Source: Latrodectus hesperus (lineage: Eukaryota > Arthropoda > Arachnida > Araneae > Theridiidae). Taken from it: 64,000 nt of DNA. This document shows positions 13,114 through 25,704 of this stretch, piece after piece; the first letter of the stretch is position 1, and the number at the start of each line of letters is the position of its first letter. The stretch is from the NCBI GenBank assembly GCA_037975125.1, contig CM075856.1, positions 496,001 to 560,000 of the forward strand. Direction: 5' to 3'. The position numbers were made by a program, and so were the translations under genes. Below the pieces are notes generated by a model. It ran no database searches, had not been told where the DNA came from, and worked only from the letters and a program-made list of their open reading frames with translations.

Positions 13114-15028
13114 GGTGTTTATAAAAAAACTTTGCCAACATCTGCACTTCTAGCGTCCATTCTATTTAACCGATCAAGATGATACTTCAAATATAGTTCT
13201 TTTGAGATATGCGCTCGAGATTCTGTGAATGGCAACACAGTGGCCCTCGCGGTTACAGTTATAGTGATAGAAACTCGAAATTTTCGAATGGCAACGCCTA
13301 CTTTTTACCATCGCAAAATGTTCAGCACATGCGAAAACCCTTAATAGCGTTGAAACGGTACCGATATGTCCGAAAACCGACGTGTTATACACATACAAAC
13401 AGTTCTTAAAGGCGCACGGAGGAATAATGCATACGACAGAGACAAGACACTGCTCAATGATGAGAACACATAGAGAAAAAAATATTTATTAATTTCAAAC
13501 ATTTTACACATGAGTGCCATCACAGGCAATTACGCATTGCATGCGGGAGACGGTGGACAATGTCGCTGCACGCAACATAGCACGAGGGATGTTTCCAATC
13601 TCACGCCGTATAGAATCCTTTAAGTCCGACAATGTTTGAGGATTGCACAGATAAACTCTGGATTTGAGATAGTTCCAAAACCAGAAATCCATAGGCGTCA
13701 GATCTGGGGCTCGTGCAGGCTACGGAAAAGGATAATAGCGTGAGATGATGCGATCACCAAAATGCTGATCCAGGAGCCTTTTAACTGACCTCGCTATATG
13801 TGGAGGTGCGCCATCTTGCATCCAAACAATGTCATTGAGTGCATTCAGCCGACGCAACTCCGGTAAGACATAATTTTTCAGCATGGCTGCATACCGAGGG
13901 CCCGTTACAGAACATGTTGCAGGGCCAGTCGGGGTCGTTTCCTCAAAGAAGAACGGGCCCAGAACAAATGTAGCTGTAATGCCGCACCACGCAGTCAAAT
14001 AATGGTACTGGCGCCACAGCATGAGGATTCGTCTCTCCCCAGTGCACACAATTCTTTGTGTTAATGCTGCCATTTAAGGTAAAATGCGCCTCGTCCGTCC
14101 ATAGTATGCGAAGTGGCCAGTCGTTATCCGCATCATATCGTAACAAAAATGCATTTGCGAAGTCCAGACGTTGTTGTGGGTCACCCGGCTCCAACATCTG
14201 GACGCGCTGGAACCGATAGGGAAACATGTGAAGTACCGAGCGCAAGAGCTTGCGGACCGTTGAGTTCGGAATATCCAACACGCGCGCTATGCCTCTTGCG
14301 GTTTCTGTGTGTCCTGCAGTCACTGTATGGTGCACTTCCATGACAACGTCCTCAGAAACAGTTGGCCGTCCGGAGCGCTGTTTGTCACATGTGCAGCCTG
14401 TATCTTCGAATTTCCGCACTAAATCACGCAGAGCTTGCAGAGTACATGGACCGCGTCGTTGTCGATGATTGCGGCGATACACACGCAAGGCTTCCGCAGC
14501 GTTCATCCCATTTTGGTAATAGAGTTTGATCAATTCACCGCGAACTTTCATAGGAAGACTCATATCGTCGGCATGTGCGAGTTCCCGAATGACGACTTCG
14601 CATACCCGCTTGGTATTTTATAGGTTTCCTACGCTGAATATCTGGCGACCGGCGTTCTGTGATTGGTTTCTTGACTCTGTCACATGCAAATTTATTGCGT
14701 GCGCCCAGATCGTGTTTTATTGGCCGGTTTTCAGAACTCTTTTTTGTGTTTGCAGAACATGTCCGTTTTTAGACATATCGGTACCGTTTCAACGCTATTT
14801 AGGGTTTTCGCATGTGCTGAACATTTTGCGATGGTAAAAAGTAGACGTTGCCATTCGAAAATTTCGAGTTTCTGTCACTATAACTGTAACCGCGAGGGCC
14901 ACTGTGTTGCCATTCACAGAATCTCGAGCGCATATCTCAAACGAACTATATTTGAAATATCATCTTGATCGGTTAAATAGAATGGACGCTAGAAGTGCAG
15001 ATGTTGGCAAAGTTTTTTTATAATCACC

Positions 15029-15031
<3 letters not shown>
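13111..15031 (-). mobile_element. Mariner-like DD41D transposon with ~275-bp inverted repeats
   Basis: 1,921-bp element bounded by CAGGGTGTTTATAAAAAAAC and its inverted match. The inverted repeats are long, about 13111-13385 and 14757-15031, and nearly identical. Flanking TA comes from the (TA)n arrays on both sides. The minus strand encodes a transposase from 14563 downward: helix-turn-helix region, then WTDEAHF (first D), WMQDGAPPH (second D) and PDLTPMDFWFW (third D). I count 41 residues between the second and third D, hence DD41D. It is inactivated by a frameshift near 14000 and a TAG between 13720 and 13692. Confidence 0.9.
13504..14563 (-). pseudogene. DD41D mariner-like transposase, broken
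   Basis: Cut-and-paste transposase of the IS630-Tc1-mariner superfamily in three pieces. 14563-13943 holds the start, the DNA-binding part (GRPTVSEDVVMEVHHTVTAG, a paired-like helix region) and the first catalytic Asp (WTDEAHF). 14073-13720 holds the central RNase H-fold and second Asp (MQDGAPPHIARS). 13692-13504 holds the third Asp (LTPMDFWFWNYLKSRVY) and the C-terminus. The first break is a frameshift where the first two frames overlap; the second is an in-frame TAG in the PFP-PARAPD region. Few defects suggest a fairly young copy. Host effect: none expected in an intron. Confidence 0.88.

Positions 15032-15107
<76 letters not shown>
15032..15107. repeat. (TA)n array abutting the DD41D element
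   Basis: About 75 bp of TA dinucleotide on the outer side of the right inverted repeat. Confidence 0.95.
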
Positions 15108-15111
<4 letters not shown>

Positions 15112-17286
15112 TCATGAGCATACGTCTCAGTTGTTAGCTATGAGTTAGATGGGTGTACCAGTTATATGGATGCTGCCGGATATATTCTTCGTAATTTAGA
15201 AGCAGGTATTAAGTTGTAGACTTATCCAACACTGGACCTGCCATCCTCAGATGCATCATTTACCTTGACGAATATGAAAACGACGACCTATTTAATGTGT
15301 CCTATCTGTCTTTAGTAAACACGATGGACCTTCTTCTAAGTCAGGGCTTGAACTCATTACTTCCTAACAATGAAAACGTATCCCTAACCAAGCAGGCCAT
15401 AGTCTTTTACTGGTGCTGTCTCATATCCTGTTACTATTTATAGTCAACAAGGTATTGCAAGTGTCTACTGTATCACAATGATACACACTGATTTATATCT
15501 TTAAAATTTCTATACAAAATCGTGTATTCTACATTTTAAACGTCAGTGGAAAAATATTTGATTCAGCATTTTATCGTTAAGTGTGTTACTTGCCAATCCT
15601 ACGGTAATACGTAGTACAAGTTTTACTAAGCTATTTGATCCTATGCAATTTCAGGTTATATCGTTTTTTAAAGATTCTGCTTCAGGGGCTTCTATGGTGA
15701 ATGAACTATATCTGCGAAGTTGTTGAGTGTACTGTCAGCAAAGTATTGAAATGTTACCGATGCTTGATGGTTTGATCCGATGATCTAGGGATTAATGTTT
15801 TCAAAATTAGGATAACACAAATTTTCGAAAAGCTTATGCAATCCATGATTAATTGCTCTTTTGGTGATTTTTTTAAAAATTTTTATGTAAAATGTTACAA
15901 ATAAAAATGTTGAACATATTGTCCTTGAAATTCCTTAAAGGATTTCCATGAATAGCATTTATATCAAATTAGAGGTATTCGTTTACCAAGTTTTAGCTGC
16001 AAACAGATGTTTGATGTGAATTTTTAATACAACCAACATACTGTTTTAAAGTAAGCAGTTTGTTAAGTAACCAGCGTTCTAGTTTGTTAAGTAACAAGTG
16101 TGGCTTTATTAAGCAACAGCTTAAGAGCTTAACAAACTGGTTGCAGTTTGTTAAGCTAGCCAGTGTTTTTACAAATGATAATGAAATAAATATAATCCTA
16201 GACTCGTGTGTGTGAGTTTTTGCGATATATTAAAATACTATTTTGTGTTCTTTTTAATTTTTAGATTATTTTCTTATATTTTTGAAAATAATTCTTATAT
16301 CAAATCACATGTAAATGGACACTGGTATTAAAAATGAAAAAAACTTTTCCTTTTTTCATAATTAAAAAAACAATTGTTTAAATCTTATTTGTCGAATATA
16401 GAAGCATGAAATATGTATGTGATTGAAGATAAACGTATACTAATAAAAATGGGCTTTTAAGAACAATGTAAAATTCCTATTTTGATCGTTAGTACATTTC
16501 AATTTTTGTCGGTTTTTTTGGCAACAATTGGTTCAATTCAAATTGGAATAATAAAAAGTAATAATTTCAACCATTTAGATGAATAAATCGAGTGAGGAAT
16601 CTTGGGAAATCAAGAAGCAGGTTCAGTCGCAATTTCAGATTTGAAAAGAAAGAAGATATAATGTGCATGATCCCCTCCTTACATTAACAACATTCTAAAG
16701 CAATAAAATGCATTATTTGCGATGATCTAACGTGAAGAAACAATTGGATTCATAAAAAATATTGAAAATTACAGAATATGGAGTTAAATTTTAAGCTCTA
16801 TCAGGTTTTGTGACGCACTATTCAAAATTTAGTCAAAAAATTTTTTAGGATTTAAAACGAAACCCACTGTATAAGGAAGCTAACTATATGATATTACTTC
16901 CAAAGGTTGCTTAGTTTAAAAATTAAAAAAAAAATCAGACATGTCTATTTTAAGCTATGTAAACAAATGTACTTAATGTTAATTTTGAGTGTATTAATTA
17001 ATGCGTAGGGGAAATATGAACGAAATCCTTTTTAATTTTTATTTAAGTCGAAACATTTATGAGTTTAATCATTGTAATAAAGAGGAGATAAAAAAAAGTG
17101 GGATGAAAAAAATCAACTTAAATGCGAAATTATGAGTTTGATTGCTTTTACTTTGTTTCGATGAAGAAAAAGAGCAATCCAGATACAGTGAAGTCATTAA
17201 GTACTAGTGAATCAATAAATTTCAGGAGCGTTTCTTTGAATGAATTTTGACTGCAGTCAAAAATGCTGATAAGTGATAGCTCTTAC
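15108..17286. other. Intron upstream of exon F, nothing coding
   Basis: Contains a GC-richer unrecognised patch at 15110-15480 and a cluster of GTTTGTTAAG motifs at 16055-16165. The remainder is AT-rich with no credible open frame. Confidence 0.55.
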
Positions 17287-17428
17287 CGGATGAGACAAAT
17301 GACAAGGATGAGCACTAGGACGACCAGAATCGTACCGCAGATGACGCCGAACAGGAATGTCATGGGGCTATCCGTTGGCCTGACAGGTGGTGCTGTGCCT
17401 GCGCTTGACCCCGATGACGATAGTGAAC
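17287..17428 (-). CDS. RPTP exon F: Ser/Pro stem and transmembrane helix
   Basis: 142-nt exon with acceptor TGTTGTAG and donor CCG|GTAAGA. Two nt complete the Ser codon begun in exon E, then 46 codons, ending with 2 nt of an Arg codon. The first ~23 residues are low-complexity SLSSSGSSAGTAPPVRPTDS, a likely O-glycosylated stalk. Then comes an uninterrupted hydrophobic helix from FLFGVICGTI to LVICLI (23 residues, one internal Gly-Thr), followed at once by arginines from the next exon, which is standard type I topology. The two alternative minus frames hit stops within the exon. The plus-strand open frame over the same bases is a shadow. Confidence 0.87.
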
Positions 17429-17702
17429 CTACAACACAAAACGTTTTTCTTCCTTCTATTATTAATAAAATGAAAATTTTTACATTAAAATAAAATTAGA
17501 AAAGAATGGGAAATGCTCAGTTTAATTTAGATTAAGTCTTACTTAGGCTCACGTGAACAAATTGTTACGCTTTGTCCTAGGTTTAGTTATTTGACTATAT
17601 TAGAGGTCAAAAGAAAATCATAGTGTGTCCGGACTAAGAACTATATTATTGAAATATAAAGGCTTATTTTCGAATGAAAAACTAGTTTTATCACTGCTCA
17701 AG

Positions 17703-17961
17703 AGTGTCTGACTGCGGATAGGGAGGTCCTGGGTTTGAATCCCAGTTCGGTCACATGGATGTATTTCCTCTCTCTGTCTATACTGTCTTTGACCTTTCTT
17801 TGTATGAAAGAATTGTATGAATGGTTGCCTACCCTATAAACGGGTTCCTATGGCATGTGTGTACTGAGGAAGTCGGACTCCACACCAAAATATGGTTCAA
17901 TTGGAAAAGTGGAGCAGCGCACCCCATATTGTCAGCCTGACTGGCACAAGACAACTACAAC
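17703..17961 (+). mobile_element. tRNA-derived SINE, subfamily A2, 5'-truncated
   Basis: It begins inside the tRNA-like head and keeps the B box (GGGTTTGAATCCC). The body contains ACCCTATAAACGGGTTCC and ends GACAACTACAAC. The flanking 13-bp direct repeats ATCACTGCTCAAG (17690-17702 and 17962-17974) are the target-site duplication. Body and tail match the minus-strand copy at 44837-45107. Confidence 0.88.
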
Positions 17962-17974
17962 ATCACTGCTCAAG

Positions 17975-19646
17975 TTTTTTTATATCTACTTTTAGTGGAA
18001 GTTTATCTTAAATTTATATATTTCCGTTAAAATTATTTTATATTAAATTTTAGCTTTATCCTGTGCAAAAACTATTTAAATAAATTTAAATGAAATACAA
18101 AATTTTGTTATAAAACTTTTATACTTATTTATGAAAATAAAATATTACAGGTAAAGAAAAGCAAAAGAAAATTGTTTAAATATTTAACTGGATACAAAAC
18201 TGATGTGTTCAAAATCTAAAATTGGGACTAAAAATTAGAGAAAAGATTTAGAAATGATATATTTTATATAATTTTTGAAGACAGTTTCATGCTATTTATA
18301 GTAAAACTTTTGTTAAATGTTTCGGCTATTTTCAAATAGAACTGTAAATTTCACAAGTTTTCTTGTTTAATTTGAATAAATAATAATTATAAAGTTAAAT
18401 TAATATATAAAATTATAATACTAAAATTAATGACCATTAAAAATACACAAATAAGCGTTTCTTAACTACACACAACCGTAACTTTTATTTTCGTTTGAAA
18501 TAAAGTTTTTCATTTTTCAGGTTAGAAAAGTAAACACTTAATAGTATTTTTAATCTATGTTTGAAAATAGTTTTTCAAAACTATTGCAGCTGTATTTTGA
18601 AGTTCTAATAAGAAAACAAAAGGAAACATTTAATAAATTAAATTAAAAACACACGCTTTCACTGAAATTTTAGACACAACTTTCTTATTTTATTTATATA
18701 ATCTTTGACTACGTCGAACATTTCTCGCTCCAATAAAAATCTCTTTCATAAAACTAAAAGATTGTAAGAGTTTTAGAAAATGGAATAATTATTTTAACTC
18801 GTTCAGAATTTATATTATTCAGGCTTTTAAGATTTCTCCTTAGAGAAATTTGATTTAAATTTTTTTATAAAACATTATAAAGAATAATATAAAGAAAAAT
18901 TCAGCGCTACAAATTGAGTAATTTATGAAGTTGAATAAAAAATATGTTTGGAAAATTTTTTATCCCCTCATCCTTAACGATATTTATTTGATTTAAGTTT
19001 ATCAGAAGATAAACAAAATAATTTAAAAATATTGATCTTGTGTTCTTACTTCGTTCAAGAGAGTTCTTAATATACTAAAAATATTCATTTTGATTTAGTG
19101 CTTTTTGTTTCTGCATCTTCATATCGAAGCATGTTCGCAGAAGTGTTACTTAAACTAATTTTTTTTGCTTCGAAAAAAAAATTTATTTTCCCGCCATCTA
19201 ATCGGGAAATCGATTCTTGTTTTCGTTGATCGCTGAATAATCAGCTGCAGAGTAGATTAAGTAAAAAACTTATTGTTTGATTTAAAGAAAAAAGATTCTA
19301 ATAAACTTATGAGCTTATTTTTATGTATAAAATTCAATAACAGACATTGTTTTTAATATTGATATTATCAGATGGCCTGTTTTGTTTCGTTGTATATAAT
19401 AATGCTTCAAATAAGTTATTTTTCCTATTTTTTTGTTTTAACTGAGTATAGATATAAAAAGAAGCTTAAGAAATTTCATAAGAAATGTTGATATTGTGTT
19501 ACAAGATCAATTTTTTTTATATAAAACTAAATTTCATTAAGTGGAACATGTTTTATAGGGTGTTTTTAAAATTTCTTCGAAATAAAAGAAAATTATTGGG
19601 AAAATTTAAAGAAAATTATAGGGAAAAAATGGATACTAACACTTAC
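17975..19646. other. AT-rich intron, nothing recognised
   Basis: No open frame or repeat structure that I can name. Confidence 0.55.
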
Positions 19647-19689
19647 TGGTCTGCACAGGCTTGAAATATTCGCTTTGTTTTGCTAAAAT
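19647..19689 (-). CDS. RPTP exon E: 43-nt microexon before the stem
   Basis: A 43-nt exon with acceptor ATTTTACAG and a perfect donor ACCA|GTAAGT. It begins in phase 0 (exon D ends in phase 0) and ends in phase 1, encoding ILAKQSEYFKPVQT plus the A of an AGT Ser codon completed by exon F. SEYFKPVQT resembles the S-x-Y-S-D-P-V block just before the transmembrane helix in receptor phosphatases. Without it, exons D and F do not join in frame (phase 0 into a 2-nt requirement, with a stop in the resulting frame), so an exon of length 3n+1 is needed here, and this one fits. Confidence 0.75.
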
Positions 19690-21827
19690 CTGTAAAATTA
19701 AATAATGTTTAGTGACATTTGTTTAAGCAAAGTTAATAAAACTAATACAGAATTCCCTGTCAAATTATCGATTAAGAGTCATTGTAATCTTTCTTAAATC
19801 AAACAAATAAACAGAATTTCTGTTTGAATGCATTTTTTAAAAATTGAATTATTTTAGTAGAAAGAAATAGTATATTCAGACTTATAATTGATCTAAACGT
19901 CTGAAATTTTTTTATACATTTATATAAAAACATAGAAATTGATCATTTATATAGTTAGCATCAATAAGTTCAAAAATACAAACTTTTTGGACTACATTTT
20001 CGATATCAGAAAAGATATTAATTTTTAGAAAATAGTTAATGCATCATAAAGTTATTTACAGAAAAAAATGTTGATTAAATTTAAGTATATGTGTATGGTA
20101 GTTTCTCAAAACCTAGAAATTAGTGTGTTATAGAAAATTTTGCTTGTTAATAAATATTTTTAGGTGATTTACCGAATTAAATTAAATTTAGACTAATTTG
20201 CTTATCGTATAGTTAATTAGCAATTTAAATTAACTAAAATATATAAAAAGAAATTCTCAAATAATACACAGCAACTCATAAAAATGACTTACTTTTTATT
20301 TAAAGAAATACTTTTATTAAATCAAAAATTATTGTATCAATCTCGGAGCAATATTATCTTTTCATTAACAACTTTATTATTAAATCTATTCATGAGTATA
20401 TAAAAGGGGTTTGTTTTATATTAGATTATTTACCTCTCTTTATAATATACAACAAAACATATTTTAAAAAGAACTATACAATTAGAAATTGCGTGAACGT
20501 ACGACGCGAGTTTTTTTAAAATAGTTTTACTGTAAGTTTTAAATATTTTAAAGTATTTATATAAATGTTTTTAATTATATTTTATAAACATTTCTTAAAT
20601 TATTCTCATAATAATAATTCTAATTGCTTTTATAAGTTATGATATTTATATATTCTCTTATGCTTATTTGTGTGGAAGGCATGATTTTTAGCTTTTTATT
20701 CTGTTTGTTCTATTTGTTACCAGTAATTTAATTAATTTTCATTTTTTATGCATAAAAGAGAATTAGTAGTTATAAATGACTTATTTTTCATATAAAGAAA
20801 TACTTTTATTCATCAATTATCATGATAGGAATTCATATTTCATTCATTTATATTTTTGAATAAAAATCTTGAATTTCTTTTTGTCAATATATATATTTTA
20901 TTTTTTAAGATCAATACTATTTTTTAATATTAAGTAATTTTTTAACACGCTCAATTCTCATTTGCATATTATAAAAAAAAGGAAAAAAATAGTGTTTGAG
21001 TTATGTCTGGAGAAGTATTATGATTCCAATTCTGAGAAAAATTTCATTAAAAGAAGAAATTTCTTTGAAAATAAGAAGAATTTTTCAGAAATTTTTAAAA
21101 AGAATAAGGAATTTTAGAAGAAGAATAAATTGAAGACGAATTTCCTCATTTTGTAAATGAAACCAATATAAACTACCTTTATTTTCTTTTTGTTTTTATT
21201 TTCAATATTCTAAAATTACTATAGCCATTAAATGATAATAAATCTATATACACTGAGGACATTTCCCTAGTTTTAGTGTCACTGTTGCCAAACCTAAATT
21301 TGCATTTCTATCCCTTCGAAATGTTTCTATTTATTCAGCCGCAAATTAAATACTCAAATTGTCAACAGAGTTCCATTTTTCAAATACATTTGACAGTTTC
21401 TAGGAGAAAAGGTCGTTAATCTTTAAATTGTAAAAGATTTCGTCCTAAGAAAGTTGTCTTTCTGATTGATTAAAAAGGGTTTGAAATCTTAGTTATTGAT
21501 TAAAAACTGTTTAACGGAATAGATTATTGATTTTCACTTTAGGCCGTAATTTTGTAAGCCCCTTGAGGTAACTAGAATAATGGATTGTTTCCAATTACTT
21601 AAAGGGAATCATTACCGAATACCGTGAAGGGAGTAGATCACTTCAATTTAAGCTTAGTTTTTCGAGAAATGGTCTTAAGTTTTAGTTTCTAGAGAAGGGG
21701 AAAATCTTTAGTATTTATATATATAGTTAGGTTGATTTTTGTCATATCGATATGATGTCAATATGATACCGATGATATAAATGAAATATGATTTAACCTT
21801 TTTAACCATAAAGTGGTTGTTCCTTTC
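19690..21827. other. AT-rich intron, nothing recognised
   Basis: Very AT-rich. No domain-bearing open frame; only scattered homopolymer runs. Confidence 0.55.
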
Positions 21828-22507
21828 ATTACAGTTGAGTTCCTGAGTATGCTACTTTATTACGTTTCTCATTGGTTTAAAATATCCATGACGTCAGATA
21901 ACGTTTCGTCTACGTCACATGGTATTAGGACGGCGTCGTGAATCCTACTTGTCAACGAATTTGCTGCATGCATTCAAATCACATTCTTCGAGCGGTAACA
22001 AACAGGTGAAGTTCACCATTGGGCACAGGTGCCATATAATCCATGGTTACAAATTCTGAGTTTTTTTGGCGACGACTAAATGTTGCGAAGATGACGTCCG
22101 TGTGACGCAATGCCGCGCGAATATGTTGTAATTGTGACGTAATAAAATCGTTTTTGAAAAAGTTTACATTACAGTTGAGTTCCTCAGTACGCTACTTTAT
22201 TACGATTCTCATTGGTTTAAAATATCCATGACGTCAGATAACGTTTCGTCTACGTCACATGGTATTAAGAGGGCGTCGTGAATTCTGCTTGTCAACGAAT
22301 TTGCTGCATGCATTCAAATCACATTCTTCGAGCGGCAACAAACAGGCGAAGTTCACCATTGGGCACAGGTGCCATATAATCCATGGTTACAAATTCTGAG
22401 TTTTTTTGGCGACGACTAAATGTTGCGAAGATGACGTTATTGTGACGCAATGCCGCGCGAATATGTTGTAATTGTGACGTAATAAAATCGTTTTTGAAAA
22501 ACTTTAC
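21828..22507. repeat. 340-bp tandem duplication
   Basis: Two adjacent units (21828-22167 and 22168-22507) are nearly identical, differing at only a handful of positions, so the duplication is recent. Each unit has ATTGGTTTAAAATATCCATG followed by the palindrome TGACGTCA (21889-21896, 22229-22236) and several ACGTCAC/GTGACG motifs. Non-coding. Confidence 0.93.
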
Positions 22508-23109
22508 ATATCTAAATATTAAATTTAAACCTGATAAATAAAGAGCGTGAATATATATTATTGAAATAATAAGATTTTTTAAAAAAATGAAACATTAGAA
22601 CAGAACATTAGAAAATACGAATATTTTCCTTACTCGTATTTTCTTCGGAAACGAATGCGAATAAGGAAAATATGGGAACTTTGAAAAAGTAATTACCAGC
22701 TCTAAGAAAATCGGAATACGAATTCTAACGAAAATTCCAGAAGAATCCGAACACGAAAAATAATGAAAAATAAAGCAACATTCGGAAAAAGAATATATAT
22801 AAATTGTTAAGTACAAATTAAACTGTTAAATATAATATTTTTAAAAAATAAAATACACAAACAATAATTTTAAAAATGTATATACAAATTACATAATATT
22901 TTATAGTAAAAATATAAGTTATATAAAAATGCCATACATAAATTAGAGAAATAATGTGTGGACACAAATTTAAACAGTAACTTTAAATTCATCCTAATTA
23001 ATTTTTTCAACGATTTCCCAAAAAACATTAAATGGGTCTAATTTCTTTTCTTCACAGCATTTATGGAATAAATAAAATGCTAAATAAAATTTAATGCTGA
23101 AATGGAACA

Positions 23110-23293
23110 AAATGTTCTAAATCTCGTCGCGATGACGTAAACCTAGGGTTTTCAAATTTGAATTTTCACCTTAATTCTTATTGGTCTTCATTTGTATGAC
23201 GTAATAATAATCAGGTTGCCAGATACAAATGAATATCCGCCAAAAAATCGCCAATCTCAGAATTTGGTGCATGGATTATACGGCACCTGTGCC
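23110..23293 (-). mobile_element. MITE half, inverted relative to the 50.8 kb copies
   Basis: Contains CGCCAATCTCAGAATTTGG and ends GGATTATACGGCACCTGTGC, the inverted terminal part of the MITE family at 50802, 51127 and 55206. The internal AGGTTGCCAGATAC matches the reverse complement of GTATCTGGCAACCT in those copies. Confidence 0.8.
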
Positions 23294-23620
23294 CACCATT
23301 GAGTGTCTGAAAATATTGTCGAAGTTCATTTTGTCAGTAAAATAATTTCTTTTATAAGTACCAAAGTATTGGTTTGAGAAGCCATTTCCCATGATTCAAG
23401 CCATTAACACATGGATAATAGAATCGCAGAAAAAGCAAATTGAAAAAGACAAGACAAAACATCCTCTTTATTGTGAGTTAAAATCGGCAAGGACGATTTA
23501 AATTTTTAAAAATTTCATTAACTAATGAAATTCTAAATTAATAATTGCAATATTTGTAAGCAATTTCTTTTGAATCTTAAGACTATTGCCTTGCTTACGC
23601 CAAAATGAAAAAATTTCTTT

Positions 23621-25704
23621 TAATTAATATTGCTGAAATAATAAACAGATATGTAAAACATGGACTCAAAAATTCATTGAATATATTTCTATTTTTATTT
23701 TTCTAATTCTAGAAGCTGATTTATAATTTATTAGTTTTATAATACTGCTTATGAGATTCTGAAACAGTTAGTGTGGGATTCTGGGAAATATCTTGGTATA
23801 AAAATGTTTCTATAAACTTTATTTATAAATTTAAGTAGCTGCTAACTACATAATTGAAAAAAATCGTTAGTTTAGTATACCAACAATTATGTTATGAATC
23901 CATCTAATAAATCATGGAAATAATTAAATGCTTTTTAATTGTTAATATCACGTGGTTCATGGATATAATTAACATCATAGCTGACTTCACAAAAGTAAAC
24001 CACATTATTAAAGATATTTTTAATGAAAACAGATCTTTTACCTTCCTTATATTCATTTTTTTCTTTTTTAGTATTATTATCTAGTTAAAGTTATTAATAT
24101 TTTTCTCGTTTATTATTTCAATAACTTTTTTGCACACATCGTATTCATCTTTCATTTAAATGAAATAATTTTTTTGTCTATATGTAAAATGGTATATAAT
24201 ATCTTAAACAATAGAAATAAAATTAAAAAAGCACTGAAAAATGTATTTTTCTTCAAACATTTATGATAAAAATTGAAAGATATGTTATGAAAACGAATAA
24301 AGGAAATTTATACATCACCAAATACAATACATTTACAAGCTTTGTTAATAACTTTATGAACAATGAGTTTTTAAACTTTATAATGTGTTAAAAATAAACA
24401 TAATATTAATTCCTAATTTGACAAAATTACCATATTTTTCTGCACTAGCGTTTAAAAAGAAGATATTTTAGCAAATAAATCCACACATGTAGTCTTTATA
24501 TTATATGTAAAACTGAAAAATATGAAATTACTTTTTTAATGCTATTAAAATATGCATTAGTATATAATAATTTAAATTTCAGCATTATGTAAGTACTGAA
24601 TTTATACTTCTGTGACATTTGAGGAAGTCTAATTATTTATTTTCGCTATATGTAATAATAATTATGATCCAAAGTTATTCATTGCAACTGTATTTGCATT
24701 AATTTATTATATTGTAATGTTTTTATGATTTAAGATGAAGTCAAGAAATAATAAACTATATGAATATAAAAATCGATTCTTTTTGTGATAACTGCTTTAT
24801 TTCAATAAAAACATTTTCCTATAAACGTTTAGTTATTTTTTTTATCATAGTTTGATAAAATATATGAGAGCTAGCTTAAAACGATAGTGAAAAATCTAAT
24901 TTAAATAATCAATAAAAGAAAAATTTTAATTGACATGAATGTAAGAATTTACCACTTTTGTTAAATATTTATGTAATAATACAAAAAAATTATTTCTTAG
25001 AAATATGAAAAATATAATTAAATTCTGATAGATTCCTTTTAAATACTATATATCAGTTTATGTAAGCTATCAAATGATTCCTATTAATCATTAATCGACA
25101 TATAAAATCATTATTTGGATACATTAATGGTAGAAAACTAGGTATCATTTATGCTATAGTAAGTTGCATAAAATTATTTGTTTCATTAAATAATTTTACA
25201 ATAGTTTTTCATTAAATAGTTTTACATCATTAAATAGTTATAAATGCATGTTGATATATTTACATGGGAGAAATGTATCATTTATTATTTTTGGTACAAT
25301 TGAGACATGCACAAAGAATATTAAAAAAAAAACCTGGATATTATCAATGAAAGATATCATTGCAAGAAAGGTTTTTGACATCAGTCATCCATGCTTATAT
25401 AGAAAAAATGTACTTAAGCTTAGATTTCTCTTCAAAAAATACAGGCTGATTGTGAATGATTGTAAATAGTCATGGAGGAATCATTGATATTATCCAGAAC
25501 CCTGTCCGACATTCCATAAACTTACTTTGTCTTATAAGATGATTTACTGCTTATAATATTTTGTTCTGATTTCTTATACAATACTAAGTATTAGTAGAAG
25601 ATTAAGATTTTTATAATTAGAGACAAATATATATTTTTAACATTCATGACAAAAAAAAATTGCTACATTTTTAAATGAAACCTATCAAAGATGGATTATT
25701 TTAC
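23621..25704. other. AT-rich intron, nothing recognised
   Basis: No supported gene. The open frame at 25248-25469 has no recognisable domain and typical intron composition. Confidence 0.55.

Larger units (their letters stand above)
21828..23620 (+). mobile_element. Composite dispersed repeat, copy 1
   Basis: Non-coding repeat whose left part (ATTACAGTTGAGTTCC onward), central MITE-like part (GGGCACAGGTGCCATATAAT ... CGGCACCTGTGCC) and right part (to the CTTGCTTACGCCAAAATG region) recur in reverse order and strand at 50450-51545. In this copy the left part is tandemly duplicated (340-bp unit), and about 600 bp of unrelated AT-rich DNA (22508-23100) separates the two halves of the MITE. No transposase is encoded, so it would be non-autonomous. 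The family is unknown. Confidence 0.7.

Noticed and set aside
17263..17493. Plus-strand 76-codon open frame
   Set aside because: Shadow of exon F, whose minus-strand reading gives a transmembrane helix with matching phases.
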